Assembly: GCF_014648135.1 (NCBI RefSeq)
Contig: NZ_BMQN01000011.1
Coordinates: 38,650-102,649 of the forward strand
Source of the DNA: Deinococcus sedimenti
GTDB taxonomy: Bacteria; Deinococcota; Deinococci; Deinococcales; Deinococcaceae
Direction: 5' to 3'
DNA: 64,000 nucleotides
Shown here: piece by piece, positions 1 to 8,198 of the stretch
How the letters are laid out: each line of letters opens with the position of its first letter
Position numbering within the stretch: the stretch's first letter is position 1
Translations under genes and position numbers: made by a program
Notes under the pieces: generated by a model
Databases searched by the model: none
What the model saw: the letters and a program-made list of their open reading frames with translations, nothing else
What the model was told of the DNA's origin: nothing

Positions 1-164
1 ACTGGGTCAGGGTCGGCGTCGCTTAACCGGATGTAGAGGTGGCCTGGATCGGTGCTGAGGGCGACCAGATGGGTCGATTTGCCGTACCCGTTTCCGGCCA
101 CGAGGGAGACGACGGTGGTCGCTGGGTTGCGGAGGTCGGTGAGGATGTGTGGGCGGTTTGGCAT
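1..164 (-). CDS. P-loop ATPase, N-terminal fragment (runs off left edge)
   Basis: Only the first 54 codons lie in the window. The protein starts MPNRPHILTDLR and has a clear Walker A motif, GNGYGKST, at residues 24-31, so it binds a nucleotide. The hydrophobic strand before the motif (TTVVSLVA) resembles the MalT/LuxR-type STAND regulators and related AAA-like ATPases, but too little is visible to choose. It is transcribed away from the AT-rich repeat zone at 165-531. A weak AGAGG lies upstream of the start. ATP binding is well supported; the role is unknown. Confidence 0.6.
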   Translation of the reverse strand, partial: MPNRPHILTDLRNPATTVVSLVAGNGYGKSTHLVALSTDPGHLYIRLSDADPDP

Positions 165-236
165 GGGTACGGCATCCTCTTGGCGGGGTGGACGGGCGTC
201 ATTGATCAAATATGTCTAGACATGGAAGCCCCAATC

Positions 237-507
237 TCTCCAAGTCTGACTGAATTATGAGTGAAATTTGCCAAAAACGGGCATACTTCTCTCCAACTCT
301 CATAAAACTTCTCTCCAAATTTCACTCATGATACTCTCAAACCCTCACAAGGCTCTCAATATCTCCAAGTCTGACTGAAAGATTAAGAAAATTTTGTTAA
401 ATATTTTATTCTGAGTGAAATATAAGAAAATTGAAACTGGAGAGATTAGGCGAAAAAACCGTCCCAAACAACGAAAAACGCATCGCTCTCTCCATCAGAC
501 TTGGAGA
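237..507. repeat. Three copies of TCTCCAAGTCTGACTGAA (two direct, one inverted)
   Basis: Copies lie at 237-254 and 362-379 in the same orientation (125 bp apart), with a shorter inverted copy at 495-507 reading TCAGACTTGGAGA on the + strand. The inverted copy ends 12 bp before the -10 box of the gene at 532, so a protein bound there could control that gene. Confidence 0.7.
257..329. repeat. 14-bp perfect inverted repeat
   Basis: ATGAGTGAAATTTG at 257-270 is exactly complementary to 316-329, with a 45-bp spacer. A related GAGTGAAAT recurs at about 414. The wide spacing suggests paired protein-binding sites rather than a hairpin. Confidence 0.65.
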
Positions 508-519
508 GAATTAATTTGA

Positions 520-525
520 CACGGT
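520..525 (+). promoter_or_regulatory. -10 box CACGGT of a leaderless promoter
   Basis: CACGGT is followed by 6 nt and then ATG at 532, so transcription should begin at or next to the start codon. The same hexamer occurs in the secretion-gene promoters at 17795 and 28239. This supports ATG 532 over the later ATGs. Confidence 0.5.
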
Positions 526-531
526 GCGCGC

Positions 532-1300
532 ATGAGCCGCGTCCTCCACCACCTGAGCACAACCGGGAAGTGCATGACCACCATGCACATCCTCGCGGAG
601 CTGCGCGCGGCTGCGCCCACCTGCAAAAATCACGTCCGCAGGGAATTAACACAGGGCCTGGCCGACGGCACGATCACCCGCGTGGCCGGCGTCTACTACG
701 TCGTCACCGCCCAGATCAACGCCGCCCGGACCCAACACCTGCACCTCCTCGCCGAGGACCTCAAGCGCCACGGTCCCAGCGTCCGGCTGCCCATCATCAA
801 ACGCCTCGGTATCAGCGCCGCCTTTCTAGCCTGGCTGATCGAGCAACCACAGTCCATCGTGACGATCAGCCTGCACGGCAAACGCACCCTGATCCTGAGC
901 GCCATACAGCCCGAGCAACCTGCGCCTGACGCCACCGAGCAGGATCTGCAGCGCATCCTTGACTACGTCAAAAATCTGAACGCGCGCCGGGACAGCATCA
1001 CCCGCATGGTGACCGAGCTCAAGCTCGCCCGGTCCACCATCCTCCAGGCCGCCGAGCAGTTGGTCGAGCGAGGCTGCGCCGCCCTCCGCAGTGGCTCGTT
1101 GCTTGTGCTGGAGTACCTCCGTGACCTGCCGGCACCCCAGCCCGCGACCGCACCGATCGCCGAGCCCCTGGTCGCCGCCACCCGCCGCGCGCCCGTGCGC
1201 CCCGCACCCCGCACGCCGGTCCACCGGCCTCACCCTCGCGGTCCGCGTGCGCCGCAGGGTCACCCTCCGCGGGCCACCCGGCGCACCGGTCCGCCCGTGA
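532..1300 (+). CDS. Hypothetical protein with two winged-helix-like segments, apparent frameshift
   Basis: No family was recognised. The first segment (about residues 15-60, MHILAELRAAAP to GVYYVV) and a second one (about 150-200, SITRMVTELKLARSTIL onward) both look like winged-helix DNA-binding folds. In the starting frame the ORF runs on to 1677 as low-complexity Arg/Pro/Thr sequence that overlaps the next gene by 323 nt. From about 1220 the strong third-position GC switches to the +1 frame, which stops at 1300. The likely product is therefore about 255 residues with an indel near 1215-1225. Given the repeats upstream, a replication or regulatory role is possible but unproven. Confidence 0.5.
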
Positions 1301-1354
1301 GGGCAACCGGCCGCCCTGCTCCACCCACACGCGGCACACCGCTGGAGGTCACCT

Positions 1355-2380
1355 ATGAGCGATTCACCCATCCCAAGTCCAACCCCCGTGCTGGCCCGCC
1401 CAGCCCAACCAGTCGCCGCACGACAGGTCGTGGAGCCGCAAATCGTGGAGCCGACCATCGGAGAACCGCAGGTGGCACCCGCGTTCACACCACCGCCCCC
1501 GCCACCCGCAGCTCCCCAGCCCACGGCACAGCTGCCCGCTCAGGGCCAGACGGCCGAGCCAGCCCCTCAAAAGCGGTCATACCGTCAGTTCGACGACATC
1601 TACATCACCCGGTTCGCGGGCATCCTCACCTACGTCCATGTACTCAAGGACGCGCGCCTGGACGCCACGATCGGTAACTACCACTCCCAACCACAGGACG
1701 ACAACTGGGTCGTGCAAGCCCTGACCGAGGCCGCTCGTCTCAGCCGCACGCGCAGCACCATTCGTATTCACACCACCGAATCCGAAATCACCAGCGCCAT
1801 CCGTGACCTGCGGAGCAAGAGCGACGAATACGGTGAACTGGCCCGCGCCCTGGCGAAATCCGGCAAGAGCTTCGTCCTCGCGCGCCCCGAGCGGGAATCC
1901 CCCATCTGGCGTGACCTGATGAAGCTCATGAAAGACGGGAAGATGCCCACCCCCAGTCCCCTCGTCACCTACGTCGTCCACACAGCCGCGATCACGGACT
2001 ACGAACGGGTGTACACCGGCGTCGTCATGGTTGGCCTCGGCACCATCGTTGTCCACGCCACAGCTGCCACTGGTGACGATCTGATCGACGCGGAACTGAA
2101 CATGATGGAATGGGTCCTCCAGGTCGGAGGCGGCGGCGGCCGCATCGACGTCCACCACTCCACAGATGGCGCGCGGCGAATCTGGGAACAAGCCGATCAT
2201 CTCGCCAAGCAGGAAGGCACGCATGATCTGGGCCGCAGTGGGACCCGCCTGCGCTCCCTGGCCCGCGAGGCATTCCGCATCCGCACGCAGATCCAGGCAG
2301 CCCGGGCACCCAATCCACTCTTTGACCGCTTTGCCCGGTTCGCGGCCAGTACCTGCTGGGCAGACGGCAACATCCTCTGA
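1355..2380 (+). CDS. Hypothetical protein with proline-rich N-terminus, possible RNase H-like fold
   Basis: A GGAGG ribosome site precedes ATG 1355. Residues 1-75 are Pro/Ala/Gln-rich and probably flexible. Residues about 80-270 form a compact domain. Its second half (strand GLGTIVVHAT, helix with AELNMMEWVL, strand GRIDVHHSTD) follows the order of elements in RNase H-like folds, and the first half may repeat it. The catalytic Asp positions are not clearly kept, so enzymatic activity is doubtful. It ends one base before the next gene, so co-expression is likely. Confidence 0.5.
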   Translation: MSDSPIPSPTPVLARPAQPVAARQVVEPQIVEPTIGEPQVAPAFTPPPPPPAAPQPTAQLPAQGQTAEPAPQKRSYRQFDDIYITRFAGILTYVHVLKDARLDATIGNYHSQPQDDNWVVQALTEAARLSRTRSTIRIHTTESEITSAIRDLRSKSDEYGELARALAKSGKSFVLARPERESPIWRDLMKLMKDGKMPTPSPLVTYVVHTAAITDYERVYTGVVMVGLGTIVVHATAATGDDLIDAELNMMEWVLQVGGGGGRIDVHHSTDGARRIWEQADHLAKQEGTHDLGRSGTRLRSLAREAFRIRTQIQAARAPNPLFDRFARFAASTCWADGNIL

Positions 2381-2381
2381 C

Positions 2382-3221
2382 ATGCAGACCCTCGACCAGT
2401 ACGCGCGAACGGGGCTGATTCCAGCCCCGGTACTGGCCAGCACGGCGGCAGAACTGAAGGATGGTGGCAGCGTCCTCAACGCCCTCCACCGGCACCTGGG
2501 CGCCCAGACCGACACCGTCTGGGCGCAGCTCGCCCAACGCAGCAACCGCACGTTTGTCCCTCACCCGGCCGCTGCTGGCCCGATCGACGCCCGCCTGCTG
2601 CCCCTCCACCTCGCCCTCGACCACCTGGTTCTCCCACGTGTCAGGGCCTTCACCACCATTCACCTGCTCAGCCCTGACCCGCTCGCCCGCGTGACGGACT
2701 TCGCGTCGCTGCGCGCCCACTTCAACCCGCTCGTGCCGGGCGGTCAGGCCACGCTCCGCATTGACCTGGCCCCGCCCGCGACCTTCCGGGAACTCTTCAC
2801 GCTGGTCTACCCGGATGCGCGGGCGCACTGGCGGGACGTGGAGGACGCTGCCGCCCTGGCGGCGCTCCTGCCCAGGTCCGCCTGGGAGAACTACCGGCCC
2901 AACCCGGAGGAGGAAGCGGACGCGCGAGCTGCCATGCTCGGCTTGCCCTACATCGACCCCACGACGTATCCGCCGACCCCTGGCGTTCTGCGAGACCACC
3001 CGGTCGTCCCCTTCACCACCAGACGCCTGTACCCACACAGCACGGAGAACGGGCACCTTCTCGTGCTGGGCACCCTGATGCACAACGACGAGCTCCCCGC
3101 CCTGCAACACAAGGTTCAAACCCTTGAGGACGCACTCCTGCAACCCATGAAACTCTGCCTGACCAGCCCGCGGCAACTGGCCCGCCTGCTCAGAACCCTC
3201 AGCGAGGTACACCCCGCATGA
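2382..3221 (+). CDS. GspE/PilB N-terminal domain-like protein without ATPase domain
   Basis: The start ATG follows the previous stop by one base. An in-frame extension upstream to 2166 overlaps the previous gene and is rejected. The 279-residue product begins with a helical segment (LDQYARTGLIPAPVL), then SNRTFVPH, ARLLPLHLALDHLVLP and LLSPDPLARVTDFASLRAHF. This order recalls the N-terminal (MshEN-like) domain of type II secretion or type IV pilus ATPases. No Walker motifs follow, so it would be an orphan domain. It overlaps the next gene by ATGA. Confidence 0.5.
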   Translation: MQTLDQYARTGLIPAPVLASTAAELKDGGSVLNALHRHLGAQTDTVWAQLAQRSNRTFVPHPAAAGPIDARLLPLHLALDHLVLPRVRAFTTIHLLSPDPLARVTDFASLRAHFNPLVPGGQATLRIDLAPPATFRELFTLVYPDARAHWRDVEDAAALAALLPRSAWENYRPNPEEEADARAAMLGLPYIDPTTYPPTPGVLRDHPVVPFTTRRLYPHSTENGHLLVLGTLMHNDELPALQHKVQTLEDALLQPMKLCLTSPRQLARLLRTLSEVHPA

Positions 3222-3715
3222 CCCCCACCCTCTCCAGCCAAGCCGCCCTGACGTTCCCCGAAGCGCTGCGCCCCCTGTTCGGTCGTCTCGTCCACGAAGC
3301 TGTCCGCAATGGCACGCTGCCCGCTGTGCCCGTGGCCAGCGCCGGTGAGCAGCAGGAATACCTGATGCTGCTCGACACCAACTCCCAGGTCTGGCTGAGC
3401 GATCTGGGCACCAAAATCCGGGCCCTCCTCAAGCCCAGCAACACGCCCATCCCGGCGAACATTGCGGTGCACATTGACGCGTCCCTCCTGGCGGCCATCA
3501 TTGAGGCTCGCTCTCAGCCCCGTCCGGAGCGCACCCCAAAAGCGACCGCGCAAGAGCGCCAACCCGGGAAACCCACAGCCGTGACCTCGCGGAAAGAAGG
3601 TGCCAGGCAGGCCGTGAACGAGGGTCAGCCCACCAGCGAACCCCAAGTCGAAGCGAACGAGGTTCAACCGAGCACTGAACCCCAGGTCGAAGTGAACGAT
3701 GGCAGCGCTGCTTGA
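3218..3715 (+). CDS. Hypothetical protein with acidic repeated tail
   Basis: This 165-residue product overlaps the upstream gene by ATGA and the downstream primase gene by 17 nt, so the three are translationally coupled. Residues 1-100 are globular and of unknown family. The tail is Gln/Pro/Glu-rich and contains a near-duplicate, QPTSEPQVEANE then QPSTEPQVEVND. Its position next to the primase-polymerase suggests an accessory role in plasmid replication, which is inference. Confidence 0.55.
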   Translation: MTPTLSSQAALTFPEALRPLFGRLVHEAVRNGTLPAVPVASAGEQQEYLMLLDTNSQVWLSDLGTKIRALLKPSNTPIPANIAVHIDASLLAAIIEARSQPRPERTPKATAQERQPGKPTAVTSRKEGARQAVNEGQPTSEPQVEANEVQPSTEPQVEVNDGSAA

Positions 3716-4895
3716 TGAAGCCCTCGCGTGCCTGGCACGGGGGTGCTCCATCCTCCCCGTGCACGCAGGCAACGACCGGGACAAGGATCCACACAGTGCC
3801 CTGTTGATTCGCACGGGTTACCACCGTCCTGACCCGGAGAACCCCGCCCGTCTCCGGGCCAGCTGGAAGCCCCTCCAGACCGCCGCACCCTCCGCAGAAG
3901 CCGTCACGGCGTGGTTCGCCAACACGCAGAACGTCGGGATGGCACTCGTGACCGGCCGCATCAGTGGCCGGATCGTCATTGACTTCGACGGTGACGAAGG
4001 CCGCGCGTACGCCCACTCGCTGGGTATCCGGCCGCACGTCCGCACGGGCGGCGGCTATCACTGGCACTTGCAGGCACCCGACTGGCGCGTCGGGAACCTG
4101 GTCGGGAAGTCCACCTACGGCGCGCCCGACTGCGTCGATGTCCGGGGCGACGGCGGGAACGCCATCCTGCCGCCGACCGTGACCCGCAAGGGGCCTTACG
4201 TGTACTTGCGGGACCCTGCGGACCTCGACACGCTCGACGACCTGCCCCTGACCCTGCGCGAAGCCCTTCGCCTGGTGCCGCCACTCCCAGCGCCACCACC
4301 AATGACCGGTCCTCTCCCCCGCGGCGACGACCGATACCCCAGCGGCCGCATCCTGGACTGGGCCCTCCAGAAAGTTCAGGACGGGACGCTCGGCGGCCGG
4401 AACGACACGGGGTATCACCTTGCGTGGGCGCTGTACAACAACGGGTACAGCCACGCGGAAGTGCTCCAGGTCGGCCAGACGTACGTCAGCCAGGTCGGCC
4501 ATCAGCACCCGGATGGGCGGGGCGCGCCGTACACCCTGGATGAGTACCGCGCGAGCATGCGCACCGCGTACACCGCGCCGCGCGGTGAGCCATGGGGATA
4601 CGGCACCACAGATGCCCGATCGACGCCACAGACCGCCACTCAAGCCCTGGAGGACGTGTACGCCCAGCTTCCACCCGAAGATCAAACGCGGGCGGCGCAC
4701 CTTGTCGCGCGCGAGTGGGCGGCCACTGGACGGCCCATCGAGGACACCATCCGGTACCTGCGCTTGATTGGCCATGTCGCGGCCCCGAAGACCGCTCGCG
4801 CGGCCTACGTCGCACACGAGCGTCGTGAGGCCATGCCCGGGTCCTTGGACGCCTTCCTGCGCGCCCGGCGGGTGCGGTACGGGAGGAGCACTTGA
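3699..4895 (+). CDS. Primase-polymerase (Prim-Pol domain)
   Basis: The 398-residue product has the N-terminal bifunctional primase/polymerase signature. An opening helix (LARGCSILPV) is followed by WKPLQT, GMALVTGRISG, the metal-binding motif DFDGD at residues 95-99, RTGGGYHWHL with His121, and DVRGDGGNAILPP at about 147-159. Such enzymes make primers and extend them during plasmid or phage replication. The C-terminal 200 residues are helical and of unknown function; no helicase is fused. A terminator follows at 4966-5017. Confidence 0.85.
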   Translation: MAALLDEALACLARGCSILPVHAGNDRDKDPHSALLIRTGYHRPDPENPARLRASWKPLQTAAPSAEAVTAWFANTQNVGMALVTGRISGRIVIDFDGDEGRAYAHSLGIRPHVRTGGGYHWHLQAPDWRVGNLVGKSTYGAPDCVDVRGDGGNAILPPTVTRKGPYVYLRDPADLDTLDDLPLTLREALRLVPPLPAPPPMTGPLPRGDDRYPSGRILDWALQKVQDGTLGGRNDTGYHLAWALYNNGYSHAEVLQVGQTYVSQVGHQHPDGRGAPYTLDEYRASMRTAYTAPRGEPWGYGTTDARSTPQTATQALEDVYAQLPPEDQTRAAHLVAREWAATGRPIEDTIRYLRLIGHVAAPKTARAAYVAHERREAMPGSLDAFLRARRVRYGRST

Positions 4896-4965
4896 CGCGG
4901 GCGCTGGACTCTGCCAACAATGGCAGCACGAAATCCTGCAGGGTTCACCCCCTGCCCCCGTTGTC

Positions 4966-5017
4966 AAAACCCCACCGTTCCCGTTCGGGATTGCACGCAC
5001 GTGCACGGTGGGGTTTT
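4966..5017 (+). terminator. Intrinsic terminator after the primase operon
   Basis: AAAACCCCACCGT at 4966-4978 pairs perfectly with 5005-5017, and the 3' arm ends in TTTT. It is preceded by CCCCGTTGTC, a word also found just before the hairpin at 7534. Confidence 0.75.
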
Positions 5018-5080
5018 GCTTTGCCCGGAGGCTGCTGATGCGGCCTCCGGGCCCCACTGCAGCCTCCGGAAGGAGGCCAC

Positions 5081-5263
5081 ATGTTCGTACTCGAATACAC
5101 CGTCGGCGGCACGTCCAAGTTCCAGTTCGTGGCCTGCCCCAGGAGTCTCAGAGCAGCTGTGAGAGCACAGGAGCACGGCAGCAGCCTCGCCCTGAGCGAA
5201 CCCATCCGCACCGACCGACTCTACCTCTTCCCCGCCGTTCAGGCCCGCCTGAACCACCAGTAA
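5081..5263 (+). CDS. Small hypothetical protein (60 residues)
   Basis: A perfect AAGGAGG at 5070-5076 lies 4 nt before ATG 5081, which strongly supports translation of this short gene. The product starts MFVLEYTVGG and has no recognisable family. It sits alone between the primase terminator and a hairpin at 5286-5313, just upstream of ssb. Confidence 0.6.
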   Translation: MFVLEYTVGGTSKFQFVACPRSLRAAVRAQEHGSSLALSEPIRTDRLYLFPAVQARLNHQ

Positions 5264-5285
5264 CCCTTGTGGGTCGCCTCGAGCG

Positions 5286-5313
5286 GCCCGGCACCGTCCA
5301 AAGCGTGCCGGGC
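5286..5313 (+). terminator. GC hairpin between small gene and ssb
   Basis: GCCCGGCAC at 5286-5294 pairs with GTGCCGGGC at 5305-5313. No U-tract follows. A very similar stem occurs at 8199-8221. Confidence 0.45.
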
Positions 5314-5422
5314 TCCCCCGACCGCACTCGACTTCACCCGCGCAGCTGATCCCCCTTCTCACCGGAGGGCGGACAGCCCCCCCGGACCTGAAGTCCTCCG
5401 AATCGGAGGCAAGGAGTACACC

Positions 5423-6313
5423 ATGGCACGAGGCATGAATCACGTTTTCCTGATCGGCGTTCTCGCTCGCGAAGCTGAACTGCGCTACACCCCCAGCGGC
5501 ACCGCCGTCTTCGAAGCCACCATCGCCGGTGAAGATCACATCATCGGCAGTGACGGCCAGCCCCGCAAACTCCCCTGGTACCACCGCGTGTCTATCCTCG
5601 GCAAACCCGCCGAATGGCAGGCCGAACGCAACCTCAAGGCCGGCGACGCCGTGATGGTCGAAGGCAGCGTGGAGTACAGCCAGTGGGACGCTCCGGAAGG
5701 CGGCAAGCGCAGCATGGTCCGCGTCAAAGCCCAGCGCATGGAGCAGCTCGGGTACTCGCCGGAACTCATTCAGGATGCCGGAGGCGGTGTGCGAATGAGT
5801 GGCGGCATGAACGAGGTCATTCTGATCGGGAACGTCACTCGTGACCCCGAACTCCGCTACACCCCTGCCGGCGACGCTGTGCTTGGACTCGGCCTGGCCG
5901 TGAACGAGACATGGAATGACCGTCAGGGTCAGAAGCAGGAGAAGACCCACTGGATCGACGTCACGCTGTGGCGCGACCTTGCCGAACGCATGAAGGACCT
6001 CCGCAAAGGGGACCCCGTGCTCGTGCAGGGACGCCTCACCAACGAAGCGTGGACTGACCGCGACGGCAACAAGCGCAACACCACCAAGGTGGAAGCGTCC
6101 CGTGTCGAAGCGCTCGCCCGTGGCACCACTACACAGGGCAGCACGCCGACCCGCAGTGCCGCGCCCGCCCCCGCACGTCAGCCTGTCGCAGCCGGAGCCT
6201 CCCGCTCCAGCAGCCCGGCCCCGACGCGCCCCACCCCCACCCACTCAGGAGGACTCGACATCGATCAGGGACTGGATGATCACTTCCCGCCCGACGAGGA
6301 CCTGCCTTTCTGA
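5423..6313 (+). CDS. ssb: Single-stranded DNA-binding protein, two OB folds
   Basis: The 296-residue product has two tandem OB folds, as in Deinococcus/Thermus SSB. The first begins GMNHVFLIGVLAREAELRYT (about residue 4) and the second GGMNEVILIGNVTRDPELRY (about residue 130). A flexible Pro/Ser/Thr linker leads to an acidic tail ending DEDLPF, the usual docking site for partner proteins. It coats single-stranded DNA in replication and repair. ATG 5423 has AAGGAG at 5411-5416; the in-frame extension back to 5267 covers hairpin leader sequence and is rejected. It may be a plasmid copy alongside a chromosomal ssb. Confidence 0.95.
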   Translation: MARGMNHVFLIGVLAREAELRYTPSGTAVFEATIAGEDHIIGSDGQPRKLPWYHRVSILGKPAEWQAERNLKAGDAVMVEGSVEYSQWDAPEGGKRSMVRVKAQRMEQLGYSPELIQDAGGGVRMSGGMNEVILIGNVTRDPELRYTPAGDAVLGLGLAVNETWNDRQGQKQEKTHWIDVTLWRDLAERMKDLRKGDPVLVQGRLTNEAWTDRDGNKRNTTKVEASRVEALARGTTTQGSTPTRSAAPAPARQPVAAGASRSSSPAPTRPTPTHSGGLDIDQGLDDHFPPDEDLPF

Positions 6314-6315
6314 GT

Positions 6316-6425
6316 CACCCCGTTGAGATGCTGTACGCGCCGAGTTGACCTTGCGTCCTCGAACCGTACAACAACAGCCCTATCCGGCTGGATGATCCCC
6401 GATTGACCTTGCGTCTCGGGGATTT
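6316..6425 (+). repeat. Structured intergenic repeat, copy A, with terminal hairpin
   Basis: It contains CACCCCGTTGA (6316-6326), TTGACCTTGCGTC (6345-6357) and the same 13-mer again at 6403-6415 inside a hairpin, TCCCCGA/TCGGGGA, followed by TTTT. It lies directly after ssb and probably terminates it. Copy B is at 11807-11918. Confidence 0.75.
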
Positions 6426-6511
6426 TCTCATGCAGAGGCAACGGCAGAAACGGTTCTGCATTCAGCAGCGATGTCCCTGAAGGAGTACCGCCTGCACGCT
6501 CTGATCACGTC

Positions 6512-6517
6512 TAGCGT
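6512..6517 (+). promoter_or_regulatory. -10 box TAGCGT
   Basis: TAGCGT ends 6 nt before ATG 6524, the leaderless spacing, and supports that start. Confidence 0.5.
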
Positions 6518-6523
6518 TGACAC

Positions 6524-6892
6524 ATGATTCAGGGTCTCGACCACGTGCAAGTGAACGCCCCTCACGGACACGAGGAAGACGCCCGCGCGTTCTTCGGTGC
6601 TTTCCTGGGACTGGAAGAGCTGCAAAAGCCCGAGGCCTTGCGGGGGAATGGAGGCGTGTGGTTCGCACTGCCCGATGGCCGGCAGATCCATACCGGCGTG
6701 ACAGCGGCGTTCGTACCCAGTGAGAAGGGACACGTCTGTCTGTTCTGCAACGACTTGGATGCGGTACTTGTTCGCGCTGAGCAGTTCGGGGTTGTCTGTA
6801 GCCTGGACACCCGTCTGCCCTTACGGCGGCTTTACTGCTCCGATCCCTGGGGAAACCGCACGGAAATTGTCGAGGGACGCCACACCCAATAG
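6524..6892 (+). CDS. VOC-superfamily (glyoxalase/dioxygenase-fold) protein
   Basis: The 122-residue product has the vicinal-oxygen-chelate fold pattern. It opens with LDHVQVNAPHG, has GVWFALPDGRQIHTGV in the middle, then KGHVCLFCNDLDAVLVRA, and closes with LYCSDPWGNRTEIVEG. His7, a later His and the final Glu are in the usual metal-ligand positions. Relatives act on glutathione adducts, antibiotics or aromatic compounds; the substrate cannot be told. The gene has its own leaderless promoter and converges on the acetyltransferase gene. Confidence 0.85.
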   Translation: MIQGLDHVQVNAPHGHEEDARAFFGAFLGLEELQKPEALRGNGGVWFALPDGRQIHTGVTAAFVPSEKGHVCLFCNDLDAVLVRAEQFGVVCSLDTRLPLRRLYCSDPWGNRTEIVEGRHTQ

Positions 6893-6906
6893 ATGGGGCT
6901 TCGCCG

Positions 6907-7392
6907 TCAAAGGAAGCAGTGCATGACGTGCAGGCCGACGAGCCCGAGCCTCGGATGCTTGAACGCCTGAGGCACAGTCCCAATCACCTGAAAGCCAAGG
7001 GTCTGATACAGCCGCACCGCGGCAGTGTTGGATTCTACGACCGCATTGAACTGCATGGCAGCGAACCCCTGCTCACGAGCCCAGGTCAGCGCGTACTCGC
7101 TCAGTGCGCGCCCGACGCCCTGTCCGCGCGCCTCCCCAGCCACCATAAAGCTTGCCGTGGCGACGTGCGCTCCTGGACCAGGACGGTTTCGCCCCATATG
7201 CGCGGTGCCCAGGATTTCAGCACCTTCACAGGCGACGACAGTGTGGTACGGGGGTGGCTGAACCCAGACAGCGTGCGCCTGATCGGCTGACCAAGCAGGG
7301 TCATACGGAAAGGTGTCACCGGTGGTTACGACGTCCTGAAAGATTGACCAGACGGCGGGCCAATCGGCCTCGGTGTACTCGCGGATATGCAC
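6907..7392 (-). CDS. GNAT-family N-acetyltransferase
   Basis: The 161-residue product begins HIREYTEADWPAVWSIFQDV after a GTG start and carries the acetyl-CoA-binding motif RGQGVGRAL, followed by FNAVVESNTAAVRLYQTLGF, typical of phosphinothricin-acetyltransferase-like GNATs. It transfers an acetyl group to an unidentified amine. GTG 7392 is chosen because TACACT sits exactly 6 nt upstream; the longer ORF to 7647 crosses hairpins. It is the only - strand gene in this cluster. Confidence 0.85.
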   Translation of the reverse strand: MHIREYTEADWPAVWSIFQDVVTTGDTFPYDPAWSADQAHAVWVQPPPYHTVVACEGAEILGTAHMGRNRPGPGAHVATASFMVAGEARGQGVGRALSEYALTWAREQGFAAMQFNAVVESNTAAVRLYQTLGFQVIGTVPQAFKHPRLGLVGLHVMHCFL

Positions 7393-7398
7393 CTGAGT

Positions 7399-7404
7399 AG
7401 TGTA
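7399..7404 (-). promoter_or_regulatory. -10 box TACACT for the GNAT gene
   Basis: On the - strand TACACT is followed by ACTCAG and GTG 7392, a canonical leaderless arrangement. Confidence 0.5.
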
Positions 7405-7533
7405 TCCGCCTCCAATCAGTGGTCGATGCCCGAGTGTCAACCCAAGGATGCAGCATTTCCCGCTGTAGCGCGGCGCAGAAGGTGCTACAGTCATCTTAGT
7501 TTCTCCGCGAAGGTCACTTCGCCCCCGTTGTCG

Positions 7534-7586
7534 AAATCCTGCCGGCCCCCACGAGGGCACCCCCTTCACGGGGACCGGCAGGATTT
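7534..7586 (+). terminator. Strong hairpin with U-tract
   Basis: AAATCCTGCCGG at 7534-7545 pairs with 7575-7586, followed by CTCTTTTTT. No + strand gene ends nearby, so it may stop antisense or upstream readthrough, or act in the leader of the gene at 7705. Confidence 0.7.
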
Positions 7587-7603
7587 CTCTTTTTTCGCTC
7601 AGG

Positions 7604-7665
7604 AGTGCGCCAGCAAGCAGTGTGCTGGCGCCCTCCCGGGCCCACACATTGACTGCTGGCGCACT
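7604..7665 (+). repeat. 12-bp inverted repeat in the 7705 leader
   Basis: AGTGCGCCAGCA at 7604-7615 is complementary to 7654-7665. It may form a long-range stem in the untranslated leader of the following gene. Confidence 0.5.
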
Positions 7666-7704
7666 TCGCCTTCACCGCCCACCCGTGGGCACAAGGAGTG
7701 CGTC

Positions 7705-8178
7705 ATGCTTATCATCACCCGTCAGCAGTTCGCCGTTGCCGTCATCGCCCTCGCCCTGATGGCCGCCGTCATCCTGCTCGACCTGCCCGCCGGTTTCGGC
7801 GTGGCCACCCTCGCCGCCACGCTCCTGAGTGGCCTGATCGTCACCCTGCAAGGCTGGGAAGAGCACAGCAACCGCCTGACGCTCGTTCAGCGCAGCACGG
7901 ACAACCTGAAGGATGGCCGCATGGTCATCCGCCTGCAGGCCGCTGGCCTCGCGCCCGTCACGCTGCACGTCGGCGACCTGATCGACACGATCAAGGACGC
8001 TCAACGCGAAGCGCGCTGGGACCGCATGCAGTCCAGGACCGTTCCCGTGAGCGGGTCCGTGCGTCTGATCATCCTTACGCAGGGCGACACCAGTGTCGTC
8101 AACTTCCGCCCCACCAGTGGGGTCGGCTACCGGGTCATCGTGCCCACCAACAAACTGCAGCTGCTGCTGCCCCGTTAA
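7705..8178 (+). CDS. Small membrane protein, unknown function
   Basis: ATG 7705 has AAGGAG at 7693-7698. The 157-residue product has two adjacent membrane helices in residues 8-48 (FAVAVIALALMAAVILL and FGVATLAATLLSGLIVTL), followed by a soluble domain of about 105 residues with beta-rich character (MVIRLQAAGLAPVTLHV, SVRLIILTQGDTSVVNF). No family was recognised. It is flanked by hairpins at 7534-7665 and 8199-8221. Confidence 0.6.
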   Translation: MLIITRQQFAVAVIALALMAAVILLDLPAGFGVATLAATLLSGLIVTLQGWEEHSNRLTLVQRSTDNLKDGRMVIRLQAAGLAPVTLHVGDLIDTIKDAQREARWDRMQSRTVPVSGSVRLIILTQGDTSVVNFRPTSGVGYRVIVPTNKLQLLLPR

Positions 8179-8198
8179 GTCCCGTCCACCCGATCCTT

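Larger units (their letters stand above)
165..531. other. AT-rich intergenic zone with repeats, candidate origin or operator region
   Basis: This gap between divergent genes is far richer in A/T than the surrounding sequence. It holds repeated CTCTCC and GAGTGAAAT words, a 14-bp inverted repeat and three copies of a longer motif, listed separately. Repeat-rich AT tracts next to plasmid genes often act as replication origins (iterons) or operators. No DnaA box was recognised and the adjacent gene at 532 is not a known initiator, so the origin role is inference. Confidence 0.4.

Noticed and set aside
5267..5422. N-terminal extension of ssb to 5267
   Set aside because: It runs through hairpins and lacks similarity to SSB; AAGGAG before ATG 5423 gives a normal start.
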